Below are positions 1 to 6,689 of a stretch of 6,924 nt of DNA, piece by piece. The position numbers and the translations under genes were made by a program. Source of the DNA: JBBRLA01 sp038231615 (GTDB taxonomy: Bacteria; Myxococcota_A; Polyangia; Palsa-1104; JAEUJZ01); assembly GCA_038231615.1 (NCBI GenBank), contig JBBRLA010000469.1:1-6924 (forward strand), written 5' to 3'. The notes beneath the pieces were generated by a model. That model was not told where the DNA came from. It ran no database searches and saw nothing but the letters and a program-made list of their open reading frames with translations. Position 1 is the stretch's first letter; each line of letters opens with the position of its first letter.

Positions 1-1304
1 GCTGGTCGCGCTTCAAGAACCTGGAGCCGCGGAAGATGTTCACCGTGGTCGGCGACCATGTCTTCCCCTTCCTGCGCGAGCTGGGCGGCGAGGACTCGAC
101 CTACGCCCACCACATGAAGGACGCCCGCTTCACCATCGTCACTCCCGCCCTTTTGGCCAAGGTGGTGGACCTCATCGACCACGTGCCCATGGAGGACCGC
201 GACACCAAGGGCGACCTCTACGAGTACATGCTGGGCAAGATCGCCAGCGCCGGACAGAACGGCCAGTTCCGCACGCCGCGGCACATCATCCAGTTGATGG
301 TCGAGATGACCGCGCCGCAGCCCAAGGACATCCTCTGTGACCCGGCCTCGGGGACGTGCGGGTTCCTGGTGGCCGCGGGAGAGTACCTGCGCACCCACCA
401 CCCCCAGGCCCTGCGCGACCCCAAGCTGCGCCAGCACTTTCACTCCGGGCTCTTCCACGGCTTCGACTTCGACAACACCATGCTGCGCATCGGCAGCATG
501 AACCTGCTCTTGCACGGGGTCGAGAAGCCCGACATCGTATACCGCGACTCGCTGGCGCAGGACCACTCCGGCGAGGACGAGAAGTACACCCTGGTGCTGG
601 CCAACCCGCCCTTCGCCGGGTCGCTGGACTATGAGAACTGCGCCAAAGACTTGCAGCAGGTCGTGAAGACGAAGAAGACCGAGCTGCTCTTTCTGGCCCT
701 CTTCCTGCGGCTGCTCAAGCCCGGCGGACGCGCGGCGGTCATCGTGCCGGACGGTGTGCTCTTCGGGTCGAGCACGGCCCACAAGGCGCTGCGTCGGATC
801 CTGGTCGAGGAGCAGAAGCTGGACGGCGTGGTCTCGCTGCCGAGCGGGACGTTCAAGCCTTACGCGGGTGTGTCCACGGCCATTTTGCTCTTCACCAAGA
901 CCAACTCGGGCGGCACGGACCATGTCTGGTTCTACGACGTCGACGCCGACGGCTGGAGCCTGGACGACAAGCGGCAGCCGCTGCTTGGCGAGGACAAGCT
1001 TGGGCCGGTGCCAGCGGTGACGCTGACGCAGGTGGAGCATGCGAAGAACAATCTGCCGGATGTGCTCGTGCGTTGGCGGCAACGGGACAAGGAAGAGCTG
1101 ACCCGGCCGCGGACGGCGCAAAGCTTCTGCGTGCCCAACGCGGACATCGTCGCGAATGGATATGACCTGAGCCTCAACCGCTACAAAGAAGTAGTGCATG
1201 AGTCAGTCGAGCATGTGCCGCCAAAGCAAATCCTGGCGGAGTTGGCTGAGCTGGAGAAAGAGATCGAGGCAGGCATGAAAGAACTGGAAGGAATGTTGGG
1301 ATGA
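1..1304 (+). CDS. hsdM: Type I restriction-modification system methyltransferase subunit HsdM (5'-truncated by window edge)
   Basis: This is the modification subunit of a type I system. It transfers a methyl group from S-adenosylmethionine to adenine N6 as part of an M2S complex with HsdS, and is also needed for cleavage with HsdR. The frame is open from base 3. The codons before the first ATG (base 36) read WSRFKNLEPRK, which fits the N-terminal HsdM helical domain, so the true start lies upstream and roughly 50-90 residues are missing. Counting from the Met at base 36: the family signature GDLYEYMLGKIA is at 59-70, GQFRTPRHI at 76-84, SAM-binding motif I DPASGTCGF at 102-110, and catalytic motif IV NPPF at 190-193. 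The C-terminus (about 395-420) is charged and helical, as expected for contact with HsdS. The stop overlaps the hsdS start (ATGA). The family is certain. Assignment to the EcoEI/EcoAI-like branch is inferred from the HsdR partner. Confidence 0.97.
   Translation, partial: WSRFKNLEPRKMFTVVGDHVFPFLRELGGEDSTYAHHMKDARFTIVTPALLAKVVDLIDHVPMEDRDTKGDLYEYMLGKIASAGQNGQFRTPRHIIQLMVEMTAPQPKDILCDPASGTCGFLVAAGEYLRTHHPQALRDPKLRQHFHSGLFHGFDFDNTMLRIGSMNLLLHGVEKPDIVYRDSLAQDHSGEDEKYTLVLANPPFAGSLDYENCAKDLQQVVKTKKTELLFLALFLRLLKPGGRAAVIVPDGVLFGSSTAHKALRRILVEEQKLDGVVSLPSGTFKPYAGVSTAILLFTKTNSGGTDHVWFYDVDADGWSLDDKRQPLLGEDKLGPVPAVTLTQVEHAKNNLPDVLVRWRQRDKEELTRPRTAQSFCVPNADIVANGYDLSLNRYKEVVHESVEHVPPKQILAELAELEKEIEAGMKELEGMLG
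1286..1292 (+). promoter_or_regulatory. Ribosome binding site of hsdS inside the hsdM end
   Basis: GGAAGGA lies eight bases before the ATG at 1301, at ideal spacing. Together with the four-base ATGA overlap it supports this start and implies translational coupling, keeping M and S in proportion for the M2S complex. Confidence 0.8.
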
Positions 1305-2524
1305 TTTCCTCTAAGACTGCTTCGGAGAAACTTCCCACTGTGCCGCTAGGTGATCTTGTCGAATTTCTGGACAACCAGCGTCGACCGGTGAAGGAATCTG
1401 AACGGATTTCTGGACCTTATCCGTATTACGGTGCTAATGGATTACAGGGGACCGTCAATGACTATATTTTTGATGAACCTCTAATTCTACTGGCTGAGGA
1501 TGGTGGACATTTCAACCAACCCGACAGAGGAATCGCATATCAAATTGCTGGGAAGGCATGGGTAAATAACCATGCGCATGTGCTTCGCCCCAAGAAAGGC
1601 ACAAATTTAGGTTACATTCGTCGCGTACTGGAGAACTATGATGTTACTCCGTTCGTAACGGGAACAACGCGTGGTAAGCTTACGAAGTCTGCTGCATGGG
1701 AAATTCGTATACCCATGATGTCGCTCGAAGACCAGCGGTGCATTGCAGCAATCCTAGATCAAGCCGAAGCCTTGCGCGCGAAGCGCCGCCACGCCATCGC
1801 CCAAGTAGATAAACTTGCCAAGTCCGCATTCATTGACACATTCGGGGATCCTGTGCTGAATTCTAAGAAGTGGACTGATTCCCTGACGCTTGGCGATACT
1901 GCGGATATTGTATCGGGAATAACAAAAGGCCGAAAACTCGGTGACACCAAGGTTCGATCAGTCCCATACCTTGCCGTCTCTAATGTTCAAGATCGAAGAC
2001 TTGACCTTGATACAACTAAATTTATAGATGCTACTGAAGACGAAATCAAACGCTACACGCTACGGAAAAACGATCTTCTTCTTACTGAAGGTGGCGACCC
2101 AGACAAACTGGGAAGAGGAACCCTTTGGAATGAAGAATTGCCTGAATGCATCCATCAAAACCACATATTTCGCGTTCGATTGCATGCTTCAGCATCGCTT
2201 CACCCCCTGTTCGTGAGTTGGCTCGTGGCGAGCCAGCGAGGAAAACAATACTTCCTTCGATCAGCAAAACAGACGACCGGAATCGCGTCGATAAACATGA
2301 CCCAGCTACGGGGATTCCCCTTGCTGTTGCCCCCCCTCGTCCTCCAACAAAAGTTCGCCACCCAGGTCGCCGCCATCGAACGCCTGAAATTCACCCATCG
2401 CGCCTCCCTCGCCAAACTCGACGCCCTCTTCGCCTCCCTCCAGCACCGCGCTTTCCGGGGAGAACTCCGACCCGGTGCCGAGAAAAGCCAACTAGGGCTC
2501 TTCACTGAAAGCACGAAGCCCTGA
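1301..2524 (+). CDS. hsdS: Type I restriction-modification system specificity subunit HsdS
   Basis: HsdS recognises the bipartite DNA target and scaffolds HsdM and HsdR. The 407 residues match the usual length and show the two-fold plan: target recognition domain (TRD) 1 at about 13-140 (begins VPLGDLVEF; contains YPYYGANGLQG and LILLAEDGGHF); conserved helical spacer at about 141-184 (LEDQRCIAAILDQAEALRAK, ending FIDTFGDP); TRD2 at about 193-340 (VPYLAVSNVQ, LLLTEGGDPDKLGRG, CIHQNHIFRVRL); and a second conserved helix at about 343-390 (LVLQQKFATQVAAIERLK, ending HRAFRGEL). Each TRD reads one half of the target; the helices set the spacing between halves. Hand-counted GC is 47% over 1381-1740 (TRD1) and 45% over 1861-2220 (TRD2), against 63% over 1741-1800 and 65% over 2341-2460 in the conserved segments. 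This suggests TRD exchange. No stop or frameshift is seen. The target cannot be deduced from the sequence alone. Confidence 0.97.
   Translation: MISSKTASEKLPTVPLGDLVEFLDNQRRPVKESERISGPYPYYGANGLQGTVNDYIFDEPLILLAEDGGHFNQPDRGIAYQIAGKAWVNNHAHVLRPKKGTNLGYIRRVLENYDVTPFVTGTTRGKLTKSAAWEIRIPMMSLEDQRCIAAILDQAEALRAKRRHAIAQVDKLAKSAFIDTFGDPVLNSKKWTDSLTLGDTADIVSGITKGRKLGDTKVRSVPYLAVSNVQDRRLDLDTTKFIDATEDEIKRYTLRKNDLLLTEGGDPDKLGRGTLWNEELPECIHQNHIFRVRLHASASLHPLFVSWLVASQRGKQYFLRSAKQTTGIASINMTQLRGFPLLLPPLVLQQKFATQVAAIERLKFTHRASLAKLDALFASLQHRAFRGELRPGAEKSQLGLFTESTKP
2330..2336 (+). repeat. C7 homopolymer tract within hsdS
   Basis: Seven consecutive C bases encode Pro344-Pro345 and the first base of Leu346, just where TRD2 meets the second conserved helix. 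Loss of one C would bring a TGA into frame at 2385-2387 and remove the helix. Gain of one C would shift the reading to a frame that stops at 2506-2508. The tract is certain; a role in switching is only a possibility. Confidence 0.6.
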
Positions 2525-2530
2525 CAGTTC

Positions 2531-2545
2531 ACCGAAGCCGGCGAG
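2531..2545 (+). repeat. 15-bp direct repeat, left copy (upstream of the Uma2 gene)
   Basis: ACCGAAGCCGGCGAG begins seven bases after the hsdS stop. It matches 14 of 15 bases with the copy at 3163-3177, and the two copies enclose exactly the Uma2-family gene. The core GCCGGC is itself palindromic. This could be a footprint of cassette insertion, a protein-binding site or chance in GC-rich DNA. Confidence 0.5.
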
Positions 2546-2574
2546 TAGCACGACGGTCAGGCCCATAGGCTGAT

Positions 2575-2578
2575 AGGA
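2575..2578 (+). promoter_or_regulatory. Ribosome binding site of the Uma2-family gene
   Basis: AGGA lies eight bases before the ATG at 2587. The rest of the 62-base gap after hsdS shows no terminator hairpin and no convincing promoter, so this gene is probably read from the hsdMS transcript. Confidence 0.6.
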
Positions 2579-2586
2579 TTCACGGA

Positions 2587-3162
2587 ATGACTGCCACCCC
2601 CGTGGAAAAGCAGAACGCGGACGAGACCGATGTGCCGCAGGGCTTCGAGTTGGCCCATGGCGATCTGGTCGAGAAGCAGACCTCGGGCGAACACGGTCGG
2701 GCCCAGGGCAATGTCATGGGATCGCTCGTGCCGGCTTTCGGCCGCCGTCCCCCGGGAGGCCCCCCTGATCGCCCGGGTGGCTGGTGGCTTGCCACCGAGG
2801 CGCTGGTCCAGTTTGCCCCAGGGCTCAGGTACCGCCCGGACATCGCCGGGTGGAGACGGGAACGCCTGAGTGCCCCTCCATCCGGTACGGTGGTCACCGA
2901 CATTCCGGACTGGATCTGCGAGGTGATCTCGCCATCGAACGCCAGCAACGACACCATCACCAAGATGGCGGACTATCACCAGGCCAAGGTCGGGCATTAC
3001 TGGTTGCTCGATCCCCGGGACCAGACGCTGGAGGTCTACCGCTACACCAAGGATGGCTACCTCTGGGTGCTCGGTGCTACCCGTGAGCAGCGTGTCCGCG
3101 CCGAGCCCTTCGAGCCATTGGAAGTGCACGTCGGCGTGTTCTTCGGAGACGACGAGCCATAA
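2587..3162 (+). CDS. Uma2-family (DUF820) PD-(D/E)XK nuclease-like protein
   Basis: The 191-residue protein shows the Uma2 hallmarks: an N-terminal FELAHGDLVE strand pair (20-29) followed by EHGRAQGN (35-42); GGWWLATE (64-71); YRPDIAGWRRERL (82-94) with the predicted metal-binding Asp85; CEVISPS (111-117) with Glu112; Lys126, Tyr130 and Lys134 in the next helix; and YWLLDP (138-143) before a beta-rich tail. Length is normal for the family (about 180-210). In Uma2 proteins the strand motif is Glu-Val-x rather than Glu-x-Lys, so the catalytic lysine would have to come from the following helix; Lys126 is my candidate. The family is widely annotated as endonuclease, but its biological role is poorly known and activity here is inference. 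It sits between hsdS and hsdR on the same strand, an unusual place, which hints at a link with restriction or a cassette insertion. Its GC (60% over 2881-2940) resembles hsdM and hsdR, not the hsdS recognition domains. Confidence 0.9.
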   Translation: MTATPVEKQNADETDVPQGFELAHGDLVEKQTSGEHGRAQGNVMGSLVPAFGRRPPGGPPDRPGGWWLATEALVQFAPGLRYRPDIAGWRRERLSAPPSGTVVTDIPDWICEVISPSNASNDTITKMADYHQAKVGHYWLLDPRDQTLEVYRYTKDGYLWVLGATREQRVRAEPFEPLEVHVGVFFGDDEP

Positions 3163-3177
3163 ACCGGAGCCGGCGAG
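3163..3177 (+). repeat. 15-bp direct repeat, right copy (immediately after the Uma2 gene)
   Basis: ACCGGAGCCGGCGAG starts on the base after the Uma2-gene stop codon and differs from the copy at 2531-2545 at one position. The spacing between copies is 632 bases. Confidence 0.5.
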
Positions 3178-3178
3178 A

Positions 3179-3190
3179 AATTCTTGAATT
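3179..3190. promoter_or_regulatory. Possible operator dyad 1 upstream of hsdR
   Basis: AATTCTTGAATT is a perfect 5-2-5 inverted repeat. Its centre is 25 bases from that of the next dyad. The TT gap is too small for an RNA hairpin loop and no T run follows, so a protein-binding site fits better than a terminator. Short dyads also occur by chance. Confidence 0.25.
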
Positions 3191-3203
3191 CGGGCCGATC
3201 TCC

Positions 3204-3215
3204 CTGTCCTGACAG
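3204..3215. promoter_or_regulatory. Possible operator dyad 2 upstream of hsdR
   Basis: CTGTCCTGACAG is a perfect 5-2-5 inverted repeat lying 10 bases before the TATAAA box, where a -35 element or a regulator site would be expected. It is unrelated in sequence to dyad 1. Low confidence. Confidence 0.25.
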
Positions 3216-3225
3216 ACCCTTGTCG

Positions 3226-3231
3226 TATAAA
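3226..3231 (+). promoter_or_regulatory. Possible -10 box of an hsdR promoter
   Basis: TATAAA matches five of six bases of the sigma-70 -10 consensus within a locally AT-rich stretch (3224-3240) of an otherwise GC-rich gap. No good -35 sits at 16-18 bases: the best candidate, CTGACA at 3209-3214, is only 11 bases away. If used, it would leave a 5' leader of about 40 bases and let hsdR be transcribed apart from hsdMS. Confidence 0.35.
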
Positions 3232-3259
3232 ATCGTTAACCGTCGCCGGAATGGCGCAC

Positions 3260-3263
3260 GGAG
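3260..3263 (+). promoter_or_regulatory. Candidate ribosome binding site of hsdR
   Basis: GGAG is 12 bases before the ATG at 3276, somewhat long, and only 3 bases before the alternative in-frame TTG at 3267, too short. It therefore favours the ATG but predicts weak initiation. Confidence 0.4.
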
Positions 3264-3275
3264 CGATTGGCTGAC

Positions 3276-6200
3276 ATGAGCAACTTCGCCTTCCTTCTGG
3301 CAGAGTGGCCCGCAGTGCAGGACCCGGCGGCGAAGGCGGAGGCGCTGGCCCTGGCCGACCCGCGGGCTGCGTGCTTCCACGCCAGGCGGGCGCTGGAGCT
3401 GGCTGTCGTCTGGCTTTACCAGCATGACGACAAGCTGACGCTCCCTTACCAGGACCACCTGGGCGCCCTGCTCTACGAACCCAGCTTCCGGGAATGCTTG
3501 GGCCAGACGGTGTGGAACAAGGCCAGCCTTATCAATCGGCTGGGCAACCAGGCCGTCCAGAGCCACAAGAAGATGCGGCCCGACGATGCCCTGGTCGCGC
3601 TGCGCGAACTCTTTCATGTTTGCTACTGGCTGGCCCACACCTATGCGATCGGCGGGCAGCCCCCCGATGGGCTGGCCTTCGATGCCGCCTTGCTGCCCGC
3701 TGCCTCGTCGAAACCCCTGACGCTGCCGCAGCTTCAGTCGCTGGCCAAGAAGATCACGGAGAAGGACGTCCGCCTCTCGGTCCTGCTCGGCGACAAGGAG
3801 GGACCGGACGCCGAGTTGGCCCGCCTGCGCGCCCAGATCGCGAAGGCCAAGGCGAAGAACGCCGCCCGTCCGGACAGGCACGACTACTCCGAGGCGCAGA
3901 CGCGCGACTTCTTCATCGACCTGCTGCTCAAGGAGGCCGGCTGGCCGCTTGACCAGAAGCGGGACCGCGAGTACCCGGTCAGCGGCATGCCCAACAAGAC
4001 CGGGCAGGGTTTCGTGGACTACGTCCTGTGGGGCGAAGACGGCAAGCCCCTCGCCGTGGTCGAGGCCAAGAAGACCCGGCGCGACGCTCGGGTCGGACAG
4101 CACCAGGCCAAGCTCTACGCGGACTGCCTCGAAACGCAATTCGGCAGGCGGCCGGTCATCTTCTATACCAACGGCTACCAGCACTGGCTCTGGGACGACA
4201 CCCGCTACCCGCCGCGCTCCGTGCAGGGGTACTATACCAGGGACGAGCTGGAACTGCTCATCCAGCGTCGCGCCACCAGGACCCCGCTCGGCGACACCGA
4301 GGTCAACGCCGCCATCGTCAACCGCTTCTATCAAACCCGGGCCATCCGCCGCATCGGCGAGTCTTTCGAGAAGCAGCAGCGCAAGGCCCTGCTGGTCATG
4401 GCCACCGGGGCGGGCAAGACCCGCACGGCGGTCGCCCTGTGCGACCTGCTCATGCGCTGCAACTGGGTGAAGCGCGTGCTCTTCCTGGCGGACCGCGTGG
4501 CCCTGGTCAAGCAGGCGGTCGGCGCTTTCAAGCAGCACCTGCCCTCGTCATCGCCGGTGAACCTGGTCACCGACCGGGACACCGAGGGCCGCGTCTATGT
4601 CAGTACCTACCCGACGATGATGGGGCTCATCAACGAGGTCGATGACGGCCTGCGCAAGTTCGGGGTGGGCTTCTTCGATCTCATCATCATCGATGAAGCG
4701 CACCGCTCCGTCTATCAGAAGTATCGCGCAATTTTTGAGTATTTTGATTCTCTTCTTATCGGCCTGACCGCCACGCCCAGGGACGAGGTGGACCGCAACA
4801 CCTACGGTCTCTTCGAGCTGGAGGCGGGGATGCCGACGGACTGCTACGAGCTGGACGAGGCCGTGAAGGACGGGGTGCTGGTGCCCCCGCGGGCGGTGTC
4901 TGTGCCCATGCGCTTTCAGCGAGAGGGCATCCGCTACGATCAGCTCTCGGACGCGGAAAAAGAAGAGTGGGACGAAAAGGAATGGGCCGAGGACGGGCAG
5001 GTCCCCGACCATGTCGAGGCGGCGGCGGTCAACAAGTGGCTTTTTAACGAAGACACTGTGGACAAGGTGCTCATGCACCTGATGACGCGGGGCCAGAAGG
5101 TGGCCGGAGGCGAGCGTCTCGGCAAGACCATCATCTTCGCCGCCAACCGGAACCACGCCTATTACATCGCCGAGCGCTTCGACGCCAACTACCCACACCT
5201 GAAGGGTGCCTTCGCCCAGGTCATCGAATATGACATCAGCTACGCGCAGAAGCTGATCGACGACTTCTCTGCCGTCGAGAAGATGCCGCACATCGCCATC
5301 TCCATCGACATGCTGGATACCGGCATCGACGTTCCCGAGGTGGTCAATCTGGTCTTCTTCAAGATGGTGCGATCTTTGACGAAGTTCCGGCAGATGATCG
5401 GACGTGGCACCAGGCTCCGGCCGGACCTCTTCGGCCCCGGCGACCACAAGAAGTTCTTCTTCATCTTCGACTCCTGTCAGAACCTGGAATTCTTCCAGAA
5501 GGACCCGGAGACCACCGAGGGGGCCCTCGGGGCACCGCTGGGCAAGCGGCTGTTCACCGCCCGGCTGGAGCTGATCGATGCCCTGGACAGGAAGCTTGGT
5601 TCAGCGCCCGGCGCCGCCGCCGAGCAGAGGCCGCGATACGGCACGGGAAAGACCGCCTTCGGCGAGGTCGAGGTGCGGGAGGAGACGGCGGCGCTCCTGT
5701 GCGAGCAGGTCGGCGCGATGAATGTGAACAACTTCATCGTCCGTCCGCACCGTGAGGCGGTCGAGAAGTACGCGCAGCCGGTGGCCTGGAAAGAACTGGG
5801 CAAAGACAACCTCAGCGAGCTGACCCGCGAGGTCGCCGGCCTGCCCTCTGAATTGCCGGAAGACGACGAGGAAGCCAAACGCTTCGACCTGCTGATGCTG
5901 CGTCTGCAACTCGCGCTCTTGCATGGGGAGCCCGGCTTCGAGCGGCTGCGCGAACAGGTCCGCACCATCGTCGGGCTGCTGGAGGAACAGGGTGCTATCC
6001 CGGTGGTCCGCGCGGAGATGGCGCTGATCCAGGAGTTGCAGACGGACGAATACTGGCAAGACGTGACAGCGCCGCTCCTGGAGATGGCCCGCAAGCGCAT
6101 CCGCCTGCTCATCAAGCTCATCGAGAAGGTGAAACGCCAGCCGGTCTATACAGATTTTGAGGACGAGATGGGCGACGAAGCCGTCATCGAGCTGCCCGGC

Positions 6201-6686
6201 CTGGGGAGCGGCGCCGGGTTCGAGCGCTTCCGCGCCCGGGCGCAACAGTTCCTGAAAGCGCACAAGGACCATGTGGCGATCGTGAAGCTCCGGTGGAACC
6301 GGCCCCTGACCTCCACGGACCTGGGCGAGTTGGGACGGATGCTGCTGGAAGCCGGCGTCGGTACGAACGAGGACCTGGCCAGGGCGGAGGCGGAGAGCCG
6401 GGGACTCGGGCTCTTCATTCGATCGATTTTGGGCCTGGATCGCGAGGCGGCGAAGCAGGCCTTCGGCCGGTTCCTATCAGACCTGACCAGCACCGCCAAC
6501 CAGATCGAGTTCATCAACCTGATCATCGACCACCTGAGCGAGCACGGGACGATGGACCCGGCCAGGCTCTACGAGTCGCCCTTCACGGACAAGAGCCCCC
6601 GCGGGCCGGTGGGTTTGTTCACGTCGGCACAGGTCAATGGCCTGATCGCCGTCCTGGAAGAGGTACGAGAGCGGGCGGCGGGGTGA
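3276..6686 (+). CDS. hsdR: Type I restriction-modification system endonuclease/translocase subunit HsdR (EcoEI-like)
   Basis: HsdR gives the R2M2S complex its ATP-driven DNA translocation and double-strand cleavage of unmodified DNA. Domains, numbered from the ATG at 3276 (1136 residues): a DUF4145-like N-terminal helical region (about 1-130, with ARRALELAVVWLY at 36-48); a short coiled segment (about 175-197); the HsdR_N nuclease with Asp248 and Glu263-Ala-Lys265 as the D...ExK site; Walker A TGAGKT 377-382; motif II DEAH 473-476; motif III TATP 498-501; motif V DMLDTGIDVP 678-687; motif VI QMIGRGTRLR 706-715; and an EcoEI-type C-terminal region (about 910-1090) for docking on the methylase. 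All catalytic motifs are intact and the length is normal. I chose ATG because MSNFAFL is the usual family N-terminus; a TTG three codons upstream is possible. The gene follows the Uma2 gene after 113 bases and may have its own promoter. It ends three bases from a convergent gene. Confidence 0.97.
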   Translation: MSNFAFLLAEWPAVQDPAAKAEALALADPRAACFHARRALELAVVWLYQHDDKLTLPYQDHLGALLYEPSFRECLGQTVWNKASLINRLGNQAVQSHKKMRPDDALVALRELFHVCYWLAHTYAIGGQPPDGLAFDAALLPAASSKPLTLPQLQSLAKKITEKDVRLSVLLGDKEGPDAELARLRAQIAKAKAKNAARPDRHDYSEAQTRDFFIDLLLKEAGWPLDQKRDREYPVSGMPNKTGQGFVDYVLWGEDGKPLAVVEAKKTRRDARVGQHQAKLYADCLETQFGRRPVIFYTNGYQHWLWDDTRYPPRSVQGYYTRDELELLIQRRATRTPLGDTEVNAAIVNRFYQTRAIRRIGESFEKQQRKALLVMATGAGKTRTAVALCDLLMRCNWVKRVLFLADRVALVKQAVGAFKQHLPSSSPVNLVTDRDTEGRVYVSTYPTMMGLINEVDDGLRKFGVGFFDLIIIDEAHRSVYQKYRAIFEYFDSLLIGLTATPRDEVDRNTYGLFELEAGMPTDCYELDEAVKDGVLVPPRAVSVPMRFQREGIRYDQLSDAEKEEWDEKEWAEDGQVPDHVEAAAVNKWLFNEDTVDKVLMHLMTRGQKVAGGERLGKTIIFAANRNHAYYIAERFDANYPHLKGAFAQVIEYDISYAQKLIDDFSAVEKMPHIAISIDMLDTGIDVPEVVNLVFFKMVRSLTKFRQMIGRGTRLRPDLFGPGDHKKFFFIFDSCQNLEFFQKDPETTEGALGAPLGKRLFTARLELIDALDRKLGSAPGAAAEQRPRYGTGKTAFGEVEVREETAALLCEQVGAMNVNNFIVRPHREAVEKYAQPVAWKELGKDNLSELTREVAGLPSELPEDDEEAKRFDLLMLRLQLALLHGEPGFERLREQVRTIVGLLEEQGAIPVVRAEMALIQELQTDEYWQDVTAPLLEMARKRIRLLIKLIEKVKRQPVYTDFEDEMGDEAVIELPGLGSGAGFERFRARAQQFLKAHKDHVAIVKLRWNRPLTSTDLGELGRMLLEAGVGTNEDLARAEAESRGLGLFIRSILGLDREAAKQAFGRFLSDLTSTANQIEFINLIIDHLSEHGTMDPARLYESPFTDKSPRGPVGLFTSAQVNGLIAVLEEVRERAAG

Positions 6687-6689
6687 TCT

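Noticed and set aside
1301..2524. hsdS inversion system with repeated halves
   Set aside because: The two conserved helices are similar in role but not in DNA sequence, and no inverted repeat, recombinase gene or second hsdS copy is present in the window.
2525..2586. Promoter for the Uma2 gene
   Set aside because: TAGGAT at 2574-2579 matches only four of six -10 bases, has no -35 partner and overlaps the ribosome binding site.
2557..3129. Minus-strand open frame of 190 codons over the Uma2 gene
   Set aside because: The + strand frame carries the conserved Uma2 motifs and a ribosome binding site; the reverse has neither.
3163..3200. Terminator after the Uma2 gene
   Set aside because: The AATTC/GAATT stem is only five pairs with a two-base gap, has no GC-rich extension that pairs and no following T run.
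3057..4538. Long minus-strand open frame (493 codons) opposite the Uma2 gene end and hsdR
   Set aside because: It is antisense to clear hsdR domains, is Leu/Val/Arg/Gly-rich with no recognisable motif, and arises from the third-position GC bias of the real gene.
4548..5447. Minus-strand open frame of 299 codons
   Set aside because: It lies fully opposite the hsdR helicase motifs; its His/Val/Asp-rich composition is typical of an antisense shadow.
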